Made by a program: the position numbers and the translations under genes. From contig NZ_CP065997.1 in the NCBI RefSeq assembly GCF_016127315.1, positions 6,923,273 to 6,987,272 on the forward strand: DNA of 64,000 bases, read 5' to 3'. Origin of the DNA: Achromobacter deleyi. Lineage in GTDB: Bacteria > Pseudomonadota > Gammaproteobacteria > Burkholderiales > Burkholderiaceae_B. Under the pieces are notes generated by a model that saw only the letters and a list, made by a program, of their open reading frames with translations, searched no databases and was not told where the DNA came from. This document shows, piece by piece, positions 47,492 to 57,120 of the stretch. How positions within the stretch are numbered: the first letter of the stretch is position 1; every line of letters starts with the position of its first letter.

Positions 47492-47684
47492 TGGGAGCAA
47501 CTCCGTATTTTGTTGGGACGAACGCCCGGCAAAAATCACGGGTGACATCCAGTACTACAGAACATAGCAAAAACCGGGCCAGAAGGCTCGCAATATGTCG
47601 CAATAAGGCAACACAATCGATGGAAAACACTGTTCCGCACGACAGACGAAATGTTGTTGTCACCCTTCGGCCGCCGCGCCTGTG

Positions 47685-47716
47685 AAAACGCCGCCGGCAC
47701 AACGGTGCGGCGGCGT
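47685..47716 (-). terminator. probable terminator of accD
   Basis: On the minus strand a GC-rich hairpin (ACGCCGCC / GGCGGCGT outer stem, GCAC/GTGC inner stem) is followed by TTTTC, about 48 bases downstream of the accD stop. Confidence 0.6.
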
Positions 47717-47763
47717 CTTCACGAGCCCGCCCCGGAAAGCGCGGGCCGGCATGCGGATGGCGA

Positions 47764-48642
47764 TCAGGCGGCGGTGACGACGTCGGCCGGCTGATTGGTC
47801 AGCAGCGCCAGCAGGCGGGCGATTTCCTCGCGCAGCTGGCGGCGATCCACGACCATGTCGATGGCGCCCTTCTGCAGCAGGAACTCGGCGCGCTGGAAGC
47901 CTTCGGGCAGCTTCTCGCGCACGGTCTGTTCGATCACGCGCGGACCGGCGAAGCCGATCAGGGCCTTCGGTTCGGCGATGACCACATCGCCCATGAAGGC
48001 GAAGCTGGCGGACACGCCGCCCATGGTGGGATCGGTCAGCACGCTGATGAACGGCAGGCCAGCCGCCGACAAGCGCGTCAGCATGGCGTTGGTCTTGGCC
48101 ATCTGCATCAGCGACAGCAGGCTTTCCTGCATGCGCGCGCCGCCCGAGGCGGCCACGCAGATGAAGGGCGTCTTGTTGTCGAGGGCGGCCTGGGCGCCAC
48201 GCGCGAAGCGCTCGCCGACCACCGAACCCATGGAACCGCCCATGAACTCGAATTCGAAGCACGCCAGCGTGGCAGGCACGCCGCGGATGGAACCACTGAC
48301 CACCACCAGCGCGTCGGTCTCGCCCGTCTGCTTGACCGCTTCGGCCAGGCGCTCGGGATACTTGCGGGTGTCCTTGAACTTCAGCGTATCCACCGACCGC
48401 GTCGACTGGCCGATCTCGACCCGGCCTTCGAGGTCGAGCAGCGACTCGACGCGGGCGCGGGCGCCGATACGCATGTGGTGGTCGCACTTGGGGCAAACGT
48501 GCAGGTTGGCCGCGAGATCTTCGCTGTACAGCACCGTTTCGCACGACGGGCATTTCACCCACAGGCCTTCAGGCACGCGGCGCGCGCCGCTGTCGCTGGT
48601 CTTGTTGATGCGAGGCGGCAGGAGTTTTTCGATCCAGCTCAT
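47764..48642 (-). CDS. accD: acetyl-CoA carboxylase carboxyltransferase subunit beta
   Basis: A 292-residue subunit that, with AccA, moves CO2 from carboxybiotin to acetyl-CoA to make malonyl-CoA. A zinc finger with Cys31, Cys34, Cys50 and Cys53 opens the protein, followed by the crotonase-like carboxyltransferase domain ('[17 protein letters not shown]', '[25 protein letters not shown]'). It lies 37 bases after trpA, the common trpBA-accD order. folC, which often follows, is absent here; pagL takes that place. Confidence 0.96.
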   Translation of the reverse strand: MSWIEKLLPPRINKTSDSGARRVPEGLWVKCPSCETVLYSEDLAANLHVCPKCDHHMRIGARARVESLLDLEGRVEIGQSTRSVDTLKFKDTRKYPERLAEAVKQTGETDALVVVSGSIRGVPATLACFEFEFMGGSMGSVVGERFARGAQAALDNKTPFICVAASGGARMQESLLSLMQMAKTNAMLTRLSAAGLPFISVLTDPTMGGVSASFAFMGDVVIAEPKALIGFAGPRVIEQTVREKLPEGFQRAEFLLQKGAIDMVVDRRQLREEIARLLALLTNQPADVVTAA

Positions 48643-48679
48643 TGTTTGTTCATCCCGTAAGGAGGTCGCGCCAGGCCGC

Positions 48680-49546
48680 TCAGGCCGACGCGCTTTGTCG
48701 TTTTACTTGGTCCAGCGCCTGCCGGATGGTGCGCAGCCAGCCGCTGGCGGCGGCGACTGCGGCGTCGGTTTGCTGGGCGGCGGGGGCGTTCGCCACCGCC
48801 TGCTCCATGGTTTCAATCAGTTTGCTGCCGATGACGACCGCGTCGGCCACGGCGGCCACGCGCTGCGCGCTGTCGGCATCGCGAATGCCGAAGCCCACGC
48901 CGACCGGAATGTCGCGCACGTGGCGGCGGATCACGGCCACGCGTTCCGCCACATCGTCGGTGTTGAGCGAGCCGGCGCCCGTCACGCCCTTGAGCGAGAC
49001 ATAGTAGACGTAGCCGCGGGCCACCTTGGCCACGGCCTGGATGCGGTCCTCGGTGGAGGTCGGCGCCAGCAGGAAGATCGGGGCGATGCCGTGGCGGCCG
49101 AGGGTCTCGGCGAACTCGACGACCTCTTCGGGCGGATAGTCGACCACCAGGACGCCATCGACGCCGGCGGCTTCGGCGCGGCGGGCGAATTCAGCCTGGC
49201 CCATGCGCTCGATGGGATTGGCGTAGCCCATCAGCACCACCGGCGTGGCCGTGTCGCGCTGGCGGAATTCGGTGACCAGTTCGAGCACGCGGCTCAGGCC
49301 CACGCCCTGGGCGATGGCACGGTCGGCGGCGCGCTGGATCACCGGGCCGTCGGCCATGGGATCGGAGAACGGCACGCCCAGTTCCAGGACGTCGGCGCCG
49401 GCTTCGACCAGCGCGTGCATCAGGGGAACGGTGGCGGCGGGCGAAGGATCGCCGGCCGCGATGTAGGGGATCAGCGCCGCGGCGCGGCCGGATTCGGCGG
49501 TGCGCGCAAAGGCGGCGGCGATGCGATCGGAGCGGGTTGTCGTCAT
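48680..49546 (-). CDS. trpA: tryptophan synthase alpha chain
   Basis: A 288-residue TIM-barrel subunit that splits indole-3-glycerol phosphate into indole and glyceraldehyde 3-phosphate. The catalytic Glu is in '[11 protein letters not shown]' and the Asp in '[12 protein letters not shown]'; '[14 protein letters not shown]' and 'GVGFGIRDA' complete the active site. The ATG at 49546 is just after the trpB stop (1 base apart). The longer frame is antisense-like sequence overlapping trpB. Confidence 0.95.
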   Translation of the reverse strand: MTTTRSDRIAAAFARTAESGRAAALIPYIAAGDPSPAATVPLMHALVEAGADVLELGVPFSDPMADGPVIQRAADRAIAQGVGLSRVLELVTEFRQRDTATPVVLMGYANPIERMGQAEFARRAEAAGVDGVLVVDYPPEEVVEFAETLGRHGIAPIFLLAPTSTEDRIQAVAKVARGYVYYVSLKGVTGAGSLNTDDVAERVAVIRRHVRDIPVGVGFGIRDADSAQRVAAVADAVVIGSKLIETMEQAVANAPAAQQTDAAVAAASGWLRTIRQALDQVKRQSASA

Positions 49547-49547
49547 A

Positions 49548-50747
49548 TCAGAGTTCGATACCGGCGCGTTCGGCGACGGTATGCATGTCCTTGTCGCCAC
49601 GGCCCGACAGATTGACCAGGATGACCGCGTCGCGCGGCAGCGTGGCGGCCATCTTCACGGCCTGGGCGATGGCATGGGAGGATTCCAGCGCGGGCATGAT
49701 GCCTTCGATGCGGCAGCAGTCGTGGAACGCCTTGAGGGCTTCGTCGTCGGTGATGCCGGCGTATTCGGCGCGGCCGGTGTCCTTGAGCCAGGCGTGCTCG
49801 GGGCCGACGCCCGGGTAGTCCAGGCCGGCCGAGACCGAGTGCGTTTCCTGGACCTGGCCGTCGGCGTCCTGCATGACGTAGGTGCGGTTGCCGTGCAGCA
49901 CGCCGACCTGGCCGGCGGCCAGCGACGCGGCATGCTTGCCGCTGTCCATGCCCTCGCCGGCGGCTTCGACGCCGATCAGGCGCACGTTCTCGTACGGAAT
50001 GTAGGGGTGGAAGATGCCCATGGCGTTGGAACCGCCGCCGACCGCGGCCACGACGTAGTCGGGCTGACGGCCGATGGCCTCGGGCATCTGCGTCAGGCAT
50101 TCATTGCCGATGACGGTCTGGAAGTCGCGCACCATGCGCGGATAGGGGTCGGGACCCGCCACCGTGCCGATGATGTAGAAGGTGTTCTCGATGTTGGTGA
50201 CCCAGTCGCGCATGGCTTCGTTGAGCGCGTCCTTCAGGGTGCGCGAACCGGACGTGACCGGCACCACCGTGGCGCCCAGCAGCTTCATGCGGTAGACGTT
50301 GGAGGCCTGGCGGCGGACGTCTTCGCTGCCCATGTAGACCACGCATTCCATGCCGTAGCGGGCGGCCACCGTGGCCGTGGCCACGCCGTGCTGGCCGGCG
50401 CCGGTTTCGGCGATGACGCGCGGTTTGCCCATGCGCTTGGCCAGCAGGGCCTGGCCGATGCAGTTGTTGACCTTGTGCGCGCCGGTGTGGTTCAGGTCTT
50501 CGCGCTTGAACCAGATCTGGGCGCCGCCCAGCAGTTCCGACCAGCGGCGGGCATGGTAGACCGGGCTGGGACGGCCAACGAAATGCTTGAGTTCGTAGTT
50601 GAACTCTTCCAGGAAGGCGGGATCGGTACGGTAGTGGTCATAGGCGGCGCGCAGCTCGTCGAGCGCGTGCATCAGCGTTTCCGCCACGAAAACACCGCCA
50701 TAAGGGCCGAAATGGCCCTGGGCATCCGGAAAATCGTAAGGTTTCAC
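49548..50747 (-). CDS. trpB: tryptophan synthase beta chain
   Basis: A 399-residue PLP enzyme that joins indole and serine to make tryptophan. The PLP lysine is residue 92 in HTGAHKVNN; '[14 protein letters not shown]' and '[14 protein letters not shown]' are conserved. The start is a GTG at 50747 with GGAG 8 bases upstream, in place of a longer non-conserved frame. It is not preceded by trpF here; argE lies upstream. No leader peptide or attenuator was seen. Confidence 0.95.
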   Translation of the reverse strand: MKPYDFPDAQGHFGPYGGVFVAETLMHALDELRAAYDHYRTDPAFLEEFNYELKHFVGRPSPVYHARRWSELLGGAQIWFKREDLNHTGAHKVNNCIGQALLAKRMGKPRVIAETGAGQHGVATATVAARYGMECVVYMGSEDVRRQASNVYRMKLLGATVVPVTSGSRTLKDALNEAMRDWVTNIENTFYIIGTVAGPDPYPRMVRDFQTVIGNECLTQMPEAIGRQPDYVVAAVGGGSNAMGIFHPYIPYENVRLIGVEAAGEGMDSGKHAASLAAGQVGVLHGNRTYVMQDADGQVQETHSVSAGLDYPGVGPEHAWLKDTGRAEYAGITDDEALKAFHDCCRIEGIMPALESSHAIAQAVKMAATLPRDAVILVNLSGRGDKDMHTVAERAGIEL

Positions 50748-50891
50748 CAAGCATCTCCCCCGGTATCGCGGCCAACCTCTGCCAGCCGCAAATCCGGTTT
50801 GCAACCCGTCATTTTACCTGACGCCGGCCACGGCGGGGGTTGCACCCCGCCCTGGCCGGGCGTCCTCGGGCGGGCGCCCCGGCCAGTTGCC

Positions 50892-52043
50892 TCAGAGCGA
50901 CTGGCCCATGCGGCGCAGGAAGGTTTCGCAGGCGGCCAGCTGGTCCAGCGCCACGAATTCGTCGGGCTTGTGCGCCTGCTCGATGTGGCCGGGGCCGCAG
51001 ACCACGGTGGGGATGCCGATGCCCTGGAACAGGCCGGCCTCGGTGCCATAGGCCACCTTGCGGGTGGCGCGGTCTTCGGTCAGGGCGCGCACCAGCTGGG
51101 TGATGGCGGCTTCCTCGGAGGCTTCCAGGGCGGGCGCGGCGGCGCCGGTCTCGATCTCGATGCTGGCGCCGTCGAATTCGGCCTTCATGCGCGGCAGGAG
51201 CTCATCACGCACGTATTTTTCGACTTCGGCCTGGATCTGGTCGGGTTGCATGCCCGGCAGATTGCGGAATTCATAGGTGAATTCGCACAGCTCGGGGATG
51301 GTGTTGACCGCGATGCCGCCCCGGATCTGGTTGGTCGTCATGGTCGAGAACGGCACGTCGTAGAACTGGTCGTACGGGCCGTTGGCCTTGAAACTGTCGG
51401 CCAGGTCGCGGATGCGGCAGATCAGGCGGGCGGCGTATTCGATGGCGTTGCAGCCGCGCGGGGTCAGCGACGAGTGCGCCGCCTTGCCGTGCACCTTGCA
51501 GCGGAACAGGTTGATGCCCTTGTGCGCCACCACCACCTGCATGCCGGTGGGTTCGCCCACCACGCAGCCCTCGGGGCGGATGCCGCGTTCGAGCAGGTCG
51601 GCCAGCATGTACGGGGCGCCGGCGCAGCCGACTTCCTCGTCGTAGGAGAACGCCAGGTGGATCGGCTTCTTGCGCGGCATGGCCAGGAATTCCGGCACCA
51701 GCGCCAGCGAGCCGGCAATGAAACCCTTCATGTCGCAACTGCCGCGGCCGTACAGCAGGCCGTCCTTTTCGACCAGCTTGAACGGATCGGTGCTCCAGTC
51801 CTGGCCGTCGACCGGCACCACGTCGGTGTGGCCCGACAGGACGATGCCGCCCTGCTGGTTGCCGTCCTGCGCCGGCAGGGTGGCGAAGAGATTGGCCTTG
51901 GTGCGCTCGGGATTGTGCGCCAGCCATGCCTCGACGCCCTGGCCCTTGAGCCAGTCACGGACGGTCTCGATGAGGGCAAGATTGGAATTTCGGCTGGTGG
52001 TGTCGAAACCGACCAGCGTCTCCAGCCAGGTGCGCGCGTTCAT
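50892..52043 (-). CDS. argE: acetylornithine deacetylase, ArgE family
   Basis: A 383-residue M20 metallopeptidase that releases ornithine from N-acetylornithine. Metal ligands are in 'SGHTDVVPVDG', 'GRGSCDMKGF' and 'SYDEEVGCAG', and 'AHSSLTPRGCNAIEYAARL' marks the dimerisation lid. The frame is open for many codons upstream, but only as antisense of the divergent MFS gene; MNARTW at 52043 is the start. M20 family substrates overlap, so succinyl-diaminopimelate or another amide cannot be excluded. Confidence 0.87.
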   Translation of the reverse strand: MNARTWLETLVGFDTTSRNSNLALIETVRDWLKGQGVEAWLAHNPERTKANLFATLPAQDGNQQGGIVLSGHTDVVPVDGQDWSTDPFKLVEKDGLLYGRGSCDMKGFIAGSLALVPEFLAMPRKKPIHLAFSYDEEVGCAGAPYMLADLLERGIRPEGCVVGEPTGMQVVVAHKGINLFRCKVHGKAAHSSLTPRGCNAIEYAARLICRIRDLADSFKANGPYDQFYDVPFSTMTTNQIRGGIAVNTIPELCEFTYEFRNLPGMQPDQIQAEVEKYVRDELLPRMKAEFDGASIEIETGAAAPALEASEEAAITQLVRALTEDRATRKVAYGTEAGLFQGIGIPTVVCGPGHIEQAHKPDEFVALDQLAACETFLRRMGQSL

Positions 52044-52175
52044 GTAGCAACTCTCTCGGGGAAAAGAGGGAGTGTAAAGCCAGGACGCGTCCGCGTCGCG
52101 CGGTCGCGGGCTGGCACGCGGCGGGCACAGGCCTAGAATGACGCCATTCCAGCCGCAACCCCCCAAGGAGAATCC

Positions 52176-53489
52176 GTGCAGCACAAAGCAGTTCCCACGC
52201 GCAACATCGTGGCGGCAGTCATCGGCAACGCCCTCGAATGGTATGACTTCCTGGTGTTCGCGTTCATGACGCCGATCATCTCGAAATTGTTCTTCCCCAC
52301 CGATCCCAGCGTTCCCGGCAGCGAACTGAACGCCATCCTGATGACCACGGCGATCTTCGGTGTCGGGTTCTTCATGCGCCCGGTGGGCGGCATCATCCTG
52401 GGCCTGTACGGCGACAAGAAGGGCCGCAAGGCCGCGATGGTGATGGTGACCTCGCTGATGGCGGTGTCCATCGCCCTGATCACCGTGGCGCCGACGTATC
52501 ACGCGGCCGGCATCCTGGCCCCGATCTTCATCCTCATCGCGCGGCTGCTGCAGGGCTTCTCGGCCGGCGGCGAATTCGGCACCTCGACCGCCCTGCTGAT
52601 CGAGATGGCGCCCAACGGCAGGCGCGGCTTCTACGGCTCGTGGCAGATGGCCGGGCAGATGCTGGCGCTGCTGCTGGGCGCGGCCTGCGGCACGCTGATC
52701 ACCGAGTTCTTCACGCAGGAGCAGATCGCGGCCTGGGCCTGGCGCCTGCCGTTCGCCTTCGGCCTGGTGATTGTGCCGATCGCCATCTATATCCGCCGCA
52801 ACATCGACGAAACCGACGCCTTCAAGCAGATGAAGGAAGACGAACGCCAGGCCGCCGCGCGCGGCGAGGTGCAGCGCCTGAGCCTGGGCGAGATGGTGCG
52901 CGCCCACACGCGCGAAACCTTGATCGGCGTGGGCCTGGTGGTGACGGCGACGGTGTCGATCTACATCACCTTCACCTACCTGGTGACCTACTCGACCCAG
53001 ATCCTGAAGCTGCCGCTGAACCAGACCTTCCTGGTGCAGATGGCGGGCGCCGCGCTGATGGTGCTGCTGACGCCGTTCATGGGCGCCTGGTCCGACCGCA
53101 TCGGCCGTCGGCCGCTGGTGATCGGTTCGCTGATCGGCTATCTGCTGGTGCTGTACCCGCTGTATCACTGGCTGTCGGACGCGCCGTCGATCGGCCGCCT
53201 GCTGACCGTGCAGATCGTGGTGTGCTTCTTCGTGTCCGCCTTCTTCGGCGTGTTCAGCACCGTCATGGCGGAGCTGTTCCCGGCGCGGGTGCGCTCGGTG
53301 GGCCTGTCGCTGGCCTATAACGTGGCGGTGATGATCTTCGGCGGTTTCGCCCAGTTCATCGTGACCTGGCTGATCAAGACCACGGGTTCGCCGATGGCGC
53401 CGGCCTACTACGTGATGTTCGGCGTGGCGCTGGGGCTGGTGGCGTCGTTCTTCATGCGTGAACGCGCCCACGAGAACCTGGATCACTGA
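52176..53489 (+). CDS. MFS transporter, metabolite:H+ symporter (MHS) family
   Basis: A 437-residue inner-membrane proton symporter. The opening 'IVAAVIGNALEWYDFLVFAFMTPIISKLFFP' and 'FGVGFFMRPVGGIILGLYGDKKGRKAAM' are typical of the MHS family that includes citrate, alpha-ketoglutarate and proline/betaine carriers. The resemblance is strongest to citrate-type members, but the substrate is unproven. The start is a GTG with AAGGAG 5 bases upstream. It diverges from argE. Confidence 0.87.
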   Translation: MQHKAVPTRNIVAAVIGNALEWYDFLVFAFMTPIISKLFFPTDPSVPGSELNAILMTTAIFGVGFFMRPVGGIILGLYGDKKGRKAAMVMVTSLMAVSIALITVAPTYHAAGILAPIFILIARLLQGFSAGGEFGTSTALLIEMAPNGRRGFYGSWQMAGQMLALLLGAACGTLITEFFTQEQIAAWAWRLPFAFGLVIVPIAIYIRRNIDETDAFKQMKEDERQAAARGEVQRLSLGEMVRAHTRETLIGVGLVVTATVSIYITFTYLVTYSTQILKLPLNQTFLVQMAGAALMVLLTPFMGAWSDRIGRRPLVIGSLIGYLLVLYPLYHWLSDAPSIGRLLTVQIVVCFFVSAFFGVFSTVMAELFPARVRSVGLSLAYNVAVMIFGGFAQFIVTWLIKTTGSPMAPAYYVMFGVALGLVASFFMRERAHENLDH

Positions 53490-53505
53490 GATCCGCCGGC
53501 ATGAC

Positions 53506-53600
53506 CCCGGGCCGCGCTGGCCCGGGCAGCCGCTTCCGGGCTCGGCCTCGCCCGGCCGGCTTGCGGGTTCTATCCCGGGCGGCCTGCTTCCGGGCCGCCC
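53506..53600. repeat. GC-rich hairpins between MFS and relA genes
   Basis: The gap between the convergent genes holds two perfect stems, CCCGGGCC/GGCCCGGG (53506-53526) and GGGCGGCC/GGCCGCCC (53577-53600). There are no T-runs. They may act together as a transcription barrier. Confidence 0.4.
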
Positions 53601-53621
53601 TCTCCAGGATGCCGCTCCCGG

Positions 53622-55910
53622 CTAGCGGCGCGCCGCCGACGACACGCCCGGCACCTCGGCCAGCGCATCCAGCGCGCGCGCCAGCGACTCGCCGCCGCGC
53701 ACTTCCACCGTGAACACCATGTGGGCCAGCGACTGCCGGCTCTGCGTGTTCACGCCCACCACGTTCAGGCGCAGGCGCGCGAACACTTCGGACAGGTCGC
53801 GCAGCAGGCCGGAGCGATCATGCGCGCGCACGCTGATGTCGACCGGGTAGAACGTGTCGGCCGGGGTCTCGCCCCAGGCCACCTCGATCACCCGTTCGGG
53901 CTCGCGCGCGGCCAGCGCCAGATAGCTGTGGCAATCGCTGCGGTGGATCGACACGCCGCGCCCGCGCGTGACGAAGCCGGCGATGGCATCGGGCGGCGCC
54001 GGACGGCAGCAGCGCGCCAGCTGCGTCAGCAGCGAGCCCACCCCCACCACCAGCACCCCGCTCTTGCCGCTTTTCTCGGCGCTGCCGGCGCTGGCGTGGC
54101 GCAAGGCCGCCGGCTGCGGCTCGACGGCCGGCCCCGGCTGCTGGAACACGGCATCGATCTGCCGCAGGCTGAATTCTTCCTTGGCCGCGGCCACATACAG
54201 GTCGTCGGCGCGGGCGAACCCGAGGTTCTGCGCCAGCTGTTCGAGATTGACGGCGGTCTTGCCGAGCCGCTGCAATTCCTTTTCGACCAGCGCCTGGCCC
54301 TGCGTGATGCGCTGCTGCAGTTCGATGGCGTTGAACCACATGCGCACCTTGGCGCGGGCCCTGGGGCTGGCCAGGAAACCGAGCTGCGGGTTGAGCCAGT
54401 CGCGCGACGGGCCGCCCGACTTGGCCGAGATGATCTCGACCGTCTGGCCGGTGGCCAGGCGCGTCTGCAACGGCACCATCTGGCCGTCGACGCGCGCGCC
54501 GCGGCAACGATGGCCCAGGTCGGTGTGCAGGTGATAGGCGAAGTCGACCGGCGTGGCGCCGGCCGGCAGTTCGATCACGCGGGCCTGCGGCGTCAGCACG
54601 TAGATGCGTTCGTCCGTCGGCGCGGGCGTGACGGCGGCCTGGCGGCTCTTGCCCGGGCCGGACTTGGCGGCCGGCTTGGCCGCATCCGGCTTGTCGGCGG
54701 CGGGTTCATCGCCCGCCTCGACGTCGCTGTTCCAGGCCAGCAGCTGGCGCATCCAGGCCAGCTGCCGGTCGTATTCGCTGGAGGCGGCCACCTGCCCGCC
54801 CTTGGCGCCGGCCTCCTTGTAGCGCCAGTGCGCGGCCATGCCGTACTCGGCGAACTGGTGCATCTCGCGGGTGCGGATCTGCACCTCGAACGGGCGGCCG
54901 TCATCGTCGGCCACCACGGTATGCAGCGAGCGGTAGCCGTTGGGCTTGGGCCGCGAGATGTAATCGTCGAACTCGTCGGACAGCGGCGTCCACATCTCGT
55001 GGACCATGCCCAGCGCCGTGTAGCAGGCGCGCACGTCGTCGACGATGATGCGCAGCGCGCGCAGGTCGTACATCTGGGAGAAGTCCAGGCGCTTGACCCG
55101 CATCTTGTTCCAGATGCTGTAGATGTGCTTGGGCCGGCCGCTGACCTCGGCCTCGATGCCATGTTTGGCCAGCGCCGTCTGCAGGCGCTCGATGGCGCCG
55201 GCGATGAAGGCTTCGCGCTCGACCCGCTTTTCCTCGAGCAGGCGGGCGATCTGCTTGTAGCGGTCGGGCTCCAGGAAGCGGAACGCCAGGTCTTCCATTT
55301 CCCACTTGATCTGCCAGATGCCCAGGCGGTTGGCCAGCGGCGCGTACAGGTCGAGGGTCTCGCGGGCGAAGTCGGTCGAACAGGGGGTCTTGCTTTCGGC
55401 GTGCCAGCGCAGGGTCCGCAGGCGCGAGGCCAGCCGCATCAGCACGATGCGCAGGTCGGCCGCCATGGCCAGCAGCATCTTGCGCTGCATTTCCTTCTGC
55501 GAACCGGTTTCGGCTGCCGCGTCGCTGGCCTGCCGCGCCACCACGCCCAGCCGCAGCAGGGCCCGGGTGCCCTGCACCAGGCGCGCGACCTCGGCGCCGA
55601 AGGCCGTGGCGACCGGGTCGTTGCGCAGCGCGGGCGCCGGCACGGTCAGATCGGTCGGCAAGGCGGCCAGCAGGGCCGCGGCGCGCGTGGCCGCATCGGT
55701 ATGCAGGCCCGCCAGGATCCGCGCCACGCCAGCGCCGTGCGAGGCCAGCGGTTCGCCCGTCAGGGCCTGCTGGCCCTCGAAGCGGGGAACCGACCAGGCC
55801 ACCGCCTGGTCGATAAGCGCAAGGCCGTCGGCGTCGAGCCCCGCCCCCGCCTCCTGTCGCCAGGAAGCGTCGAAAGGCGAAGGCGCATCAGGAACGGGCG
55901 GGGCGGACAT
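53622..55910 (-). CDS. relA: GTP pyrophosphokinase RelA
   Basis: A 762-residue stringent-response enzyme that makes (p)ppGpp on stalled ribosomes. The N-terminal hydrolase-like domain lacks the HD catalytic pair (it reads ALLAALPTD where HDxxED is expected), which marks RelA rather than bifunctional SpoT. The synthetase domain is intact ('GRPKHIYSIWNKM', 'YDLRALRIIVDD', 'PKPNGYRSLHTVV'). TGS ('RIYVLTPQARVIELPAGATPVDFAYHLH'), zinc-finger-like and ACT domains follow. Its promoter region borders the large palindromic element at 55960. Confidence 0.95.
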   Translation of the reverse strand: MSAPPVPDAPSPFDASWRQEAGAGLDADGLALIDQAVAWSVPRFEGQQALTGEPLASHGAGVARILAGLHTDAATRAAALLAALPTDLTVPAPALRNDPVATAFGAEVARLVQGTRALLRLGVVARQASDAAAETGSQKEMQRKMLLAMAADLRIVLMRLASRLRTLRWHAESKTPCSTDFARETLDLYAPLANRLGIWQIKWEMEDLAFRFLEPDRYKQIARLLEEKRVEREAFIAGAIERLQTALAKHGIEAEVSGRPKHIYSIWNKMRVKRLDFSQMYDLRALRIIVDDVRACYTALGMVHEMWTPLSDEFDDYISRPKPNGYRSLHTVVADDDGRPFEVQIRTREMHQFAEYGMAAHWRYKEAGAKGGQVAASSEYDRQLAWMRQLLAWNSDVEAGDEPAADKPDAAKPAAKSGPGKSRQAAVTPAPTDERIYVLTPQARVIELPAGATPVDFAYHLHTDLGHRCRGARVDGQMVPLQTRLATGQTVEIISAKSGGPSRDWLNPQLGFLASPRARAKVRMWFNAIELQQRITQGQALVEKELQRLGKTAVNLEQLAQNLGFARADDLYVAAAKEEFSLRQIDAVFQQPGPAVEPQPAALRHASAGSAEKSGKSGVLVVGVGSLLTQLARCCRPAPPDAIAGFVTRGRGVSIHRSDCHSYLALAAREPERVIEVAWGETPADTFYPVDISVRAHDRSGLLRDLSEVFARLRLNVVGVNTQSRQSLAHMVFTVEVRGGESLARALDALAEVPGVSSAARR

Positions 55911-55957
55911 CGCGGGAGTATTGCGGCTACGGTAATCGAGGATTCCGACACTCTACA

Positions 55958-56197
55958 CTAGGGCCTGTTCACACTGAAAGGAGTCTCGCACAGGCCGGTA
56001 ATCGGCCGCCAGGCTAGGCGCGGTCGCCGCCGCGTGGCTGTGCCACGCAAGGTGAGCGCAACGACGCCTGGCGGCCGATTACCGGCCTGCCCGAAGGGTG
56101 AGTACCCAAATGCGCGCCTCTCGGCGTTGCGAATGCTCGTCGGGGACCTGCCACGACTGTGCTTCGCGCCTTGATAGGCACGCATTTGGGTACTCAT
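55958..56197 (-). CDS. 79-residue ORF inside palindromic element, doubtful
   Basis: The frame starts with ATG at 56197, preceded by AAGGAG at 6 bases, and stops with TAG exactly at the outer edge of the repeat. It spans almost the whole element. The product is basic and arginine-rich with no recognised domain and ends CETPFSVNRP. Since the DNA is constrained by the inverted repeats, the frame could be a by-product of the structure. It could be tested by looking for conservation of the frame among copies. Confidence 0.25.
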   Translation of the reverse strand: MSTQMRAYQGAKHSRGRSPTSIRNAERRAFGYSPFGQAGNRPPGVVALTLRGTATRRRPRLAWRPITGLCETPFSVNRP

Positions 56198-56227
56198 GCG
56201 AGACTCCTTTCAGTGTGAACAGGCCCT
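55960..56227. repeat. 268-bp nested palindromic (cloverleaf-like) element
   Basis: The ends are a perfect 31-bp inverted repeat (55960-55990 with 56197-56227). Inside are two further perfect inverted repeats: 24 bp (55991-56014 with 56066-56089) around a small 7-bp hairpin (56032-56048), and 16 bp (56099-56114 with 56181-56196) around an imperfect hairpin. Folded, it makes an outer stem with two arms. No transposase and no clear target duplication are present. It lies between the divergent relA and mtfA genes. It looks like a non-autonomous mobile or REP-like repeat. Confidence 0.85.
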
Positions 56228-56286
56228 GGGAATCAACGCTGAAAACCCTGGTGAACGCCAGGCACATATACAAGGAACCCAAGCTT

Positions 56287-57120
56287 ATGTTGCGCTGGCT
56301 CAAGGGCCGGGGTGCGCGCGCCGCCGAGGTGGCGCAGATGCAGGCCCGGATCGCGCCCGAACTCTGGCGGCAGGTGCTGGACGCCCACCCCTTCCTGGCG
56401 GCGCTGGACGCCGATGAATCCGCGCAGTTGCTGGCGCGCTCGGCCTGGCTGCTGGCCAGCAAGACCATCAACGGCGCCCGCGGCCTGGAGGTCACCGACT
56501 TCATGCGGCTGTCGATCGCCGCCCAGGCCAGCCTGCCGATCCTGAACCTGACACCCACGCTGTACGAGGGCTGGGACGAGATCATCGTGTACCCCGCGGG
56601 CTTTCGCATCCCGCGCAAGCAGATGGACGAGGACGGCGTGATGCACGAATACCTGGAGGACGCCGCCGGCGAGGCCTGGGAAGGCGGCCCGCTGGTGCTG
56701 TCCTGGGAAGACACCCAGCTGTCCGAAGGCGGCTTCAACGTGGTGATCCACGAGTTCGCGCACAAGCTCGACCTGCAATCCGGCCTGGCCGACGGCATGC
56801 CGTCGCTGGCGGCCCACGGCGACCTCAAGCCGCGCGAGTGGCGCCGCATCCTGGACGATAGCCTGGACCGCTTTATCGCCGCGGTGGACGCGGTCGAAGC
56901 CGCCATTCCGCATGACGTCGATCCCGAAAGCGCCGAGGCCGACGCCTGGTATGGCCGCCTGCCGCTCGACCCTTACGCCGCCACCGACGAGGCCGAGTTC
57001 TTCGCCGTCAGCTCCGAGCACTTCTTCGTCGATCCCTACCCGATGGCCGAGGCCCTGCCGGAATGGTTCGGCCTGCTGCGCGCCTATTACCGCCAGGATC
57101 CCCTGGCGCGCTACGCATGA
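56287..57120 (+). CDS. mtfA: M90 family metallopeptidase, Mlc titration factor MtfA-like
   Basis: A 277-residue zinc peptidase of the MtfA family. E. coli MtfA binds the glucose repressor Mlc and has aminopeptidase activity. The zinc motif HEFAH is at residues 155-159, with a downstream Glu in 'DEAEFFAVSSEHFFVDP'. The frame extends upstream through the palindromic element, but the ATG at 56287 (MLRWLKG) starts the conserved sequence, with AAGGA about 10 bases before it. It overlaps the next gene by 4 bases. Whether an Mlc-like partner exists here is unknown. Confidence 0.9.
   Translation: MLRWLKGRGARAAEVAQMQARIAPELWRQVLDAHPFLAALDADESAQLLARSAWLLASKTINGARGLEVTDFMRLSIAAQASLPILNLTPTLYEGWDEIIVYPAGFRIPRKQMDEDGVMHEYLEDAAGEAWEGGPLVLSWEDTQLSEGGFNVVIHEFAHKLDLQSGLADGMPSLAAHGDLKPREWRRILDDSLDRFIAAVDAVEAAIPHDVDPESAEADAWYGRLPLDPYAATDEAEFFAVSSEHFFVDPYPMAEALPEWFGLLRAYYRQDPLARYA

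Noticed and set aside
50892-53486. 864-residue open frame joining argE to sequence opposite the MHS transporter
   Set aside because: Only the part up to 52043 is ArgE; the upstream part is antisense to a convincing transporter gene.
53622-55910. Bifunctional SpoT
   Set aside because: The hydrolase HD motif is absent, so this is the synthetase-only RelA type.
53721-55961. 746-residue plus-strand frame opposite relA
   Set aside because: Antisense shadow; His/Gln/Arg-rich with no domain.
55960-56227. Complete insertion sequence at the palindromic element
   Set aside because: There are terminal inverted repeats but no transposase gene and no target duplication, so it is not a full IS.
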